NCBI GenBank assembly: GCA_902495455.1
Contig: CABUXJ010000006.1
Location: 1-64,000 of the forward strand
Length of the DNA stretch: 64,000 bases
Direction of reading: 5' to 3'
Source: an uncultured Prevotella sp.
Lineage (GTDB): Bacteria; Bacteroidota; Bacteroidia; Bacteroidales; Bacteroidaceae
Position 1 is the stretch's first letter, and each line of letters opens with the position of its first letter. Below the pieces are notes generated by a model, which had not been told where the DNA came from, did not search any database, and was given only the letters and a program-made list of their open reading frames with translations. This document shows positions 63,486-64,000 of the stretch, piece after piece. The position numbers were made by a program, and so were the translations under genes.

Positions 63486-64000
63486 TTACTTCTTAACCAT
63501 CTTATGACCATTGACAACATATACACCTGCGGGCAGACCCTCAAGAGCCTTCGATACGGCCACATCCTTGCGCAACAGCAGTCCGTCGACGGAATAGACA
63601 TTGGCCTTGCCGTCCGCGGCAGTGATGCCGCTGATGCCCGACGTCACCTCTGCCACACGCAGGACACCACGTGTGAGCAACGCCGAATCATCCCATGTGA
63701 CGATCTGCGAACCGCCCTCGGTGCGGATGACATACGTTCCCGTCATAGAGGCAAAGTTTTTGAAGACGGCCAGTTCCTCGCCCTGCTCGAGCAGACGGGT
63801 GTCGTCAAGCGAGATGACAATGGTCTCGCCGTTGTGAACGACGTTGCCGGAGAATGAATAGGAGTCGTTGGAGAGTGAAGTTCCCTGCTTTCCAACCTTG
63901 ACAACCAACGTGCTACCTTCTTCGAGAGTGACCGTACCCGTGGCTTTCAGTGGTCCGTAGCCTCCGTTATATCCGGCTGTGACCGTACCGCCACGGTTGA
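63486..64000 (-). CDS. C-terminal part of a secreted protein with sorting-signal-like tail (runs off window)
   Basis: The frame is open from the right window edge to the stop at 63486, at least 170 residues. The visible part is beta-rich and Gly/Thr-heavy (ATGTVTLEEGSTLVVKVG, YSFSGNVVHNGETIVISL), then KNFASMTGTYVI. The last 45 residues (ANVYSVDGLLLRKDV ... GLPAGVYVVNG ... KMVKK) resemble a type IX secretion C-terminal sorting domain. It is likely a large surface or secreted protein, perhaps a pectin lyase-type enzyme, but the catalytic part lies outside the window. It shares the minus strand with the PL11 gene, 168 bp upstream of it. Confidence 0.7.
   Translation of the reverse strand, partial: NRGGTVTAGYNGGYGPLKATGTVTLEEGSTLVVKVGKQGTSLSNDSYSFSGNVVHNGETIVISLDDTRLLEQGEELAVFKNFASMTGTYVIRTEGGSQIVTWDDSALLTRGVLRVAEVTSGISGITAADGKANVYSVDGLLLRKDVAVSKALEGLPAGVYVVNGHKMVKK

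Overview
The window reads as a chromosomal segment of a GC-rich (by eye mid-50s %) member of the Bacteroidales, most likely Prevotellaceae. Support: promoters of the Bacteroidetes type (-7 box TAnnTTTG, mostly without a Shine-Dalgarno site), a one-piece hybrid two-component regulator (HTCS), GH/PL enzyme clusters, C-terminal segments resembling type IX secretion sorting signals, a 1233-residue PurL and a TPP-riboswitch thiamine operon. The species cannot be fixed from the sequence. No tRNA, rRNA, CRISPR array, intact insertion sequence or prophage was seen.

Layout. 1-13.5 kb: a GH43 arabinanase-like enzyme, a split chromate transporter pair, purL, an ECF sigma factor cassette with outer-membrane and small secreted products, an MgtC-like protein, a second GH43 enzyme with a small secreted partner, and a GNAT acetyltransferase. 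13.6-14.6 kb: a frameshifted MNT-type nucleotidyltransferase (antitoxin-like) and a hairpin-rich repeat. 14.7-21.1 kb, minus strand: TPP riboswitch, then thiG-thiS-thiH-thiD-thiE-thiC and a TenI/ThiE-like gene; thiF is absent. 21.4-35.5 kb: SprT-like protein, PAP2 phosphatase, fabI, a lipoprotein, a SIMPL protein, a ketopantoate reductase, dxs, trkA-trkH, an AAA ATPase plus DUF4435 (TOPRIM-like) pair resembling the PARIS defence architecture, and an EamA transporter. 36-45.3 kb: YitT, ClpB, ferritin, an FAD oxidoreductase, a beta-carbonic anhydrase, an HD-domain protein and class I fumarase. 45.5-64 kb: a pectin/rhamnogalacturonan-I locus with an HTCS regulator, GH27, GH78, a carbohydrate acetylesterase, two GH28 enzymes, PL11 and the 3' end of a secreted protein. 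No SusC/SusD pair lies in the window.

How the genes work together. The 52.5-63.3 kb enzymes form a plausible set for backbone cleavage of rhamnogalacturonan I: PL11 lyase, GH28 galacturonidases, GH78 rhamnosidase, deacetylation and removal of terminal galactose. The two GH43 enzymes near the left end would handle arabinan side chains. The thiamine operon can make both the pyrimidine and thiazole halves once ThiS is activated by an enzyme encoded elsewhere.

The most unusual content is between the genes. At least five repeat families occupy nearly every larger gap: GC-rich hairpin arrays (five copies), a MITE-like element with 56-nt terminal arms (two copies), a 77-bp promoter-like cassette found upstream of two unrelated genes (70 of 77 positions identical by hand alignment), a C/G-rich element (two copies), and long perfect palindromes built from short tandem repeats (67-bp and 43-bp arms). 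One purine-rich repeat appears to have entered the PL11 gene in frame, and other repeats supply the ends of coding sequences.
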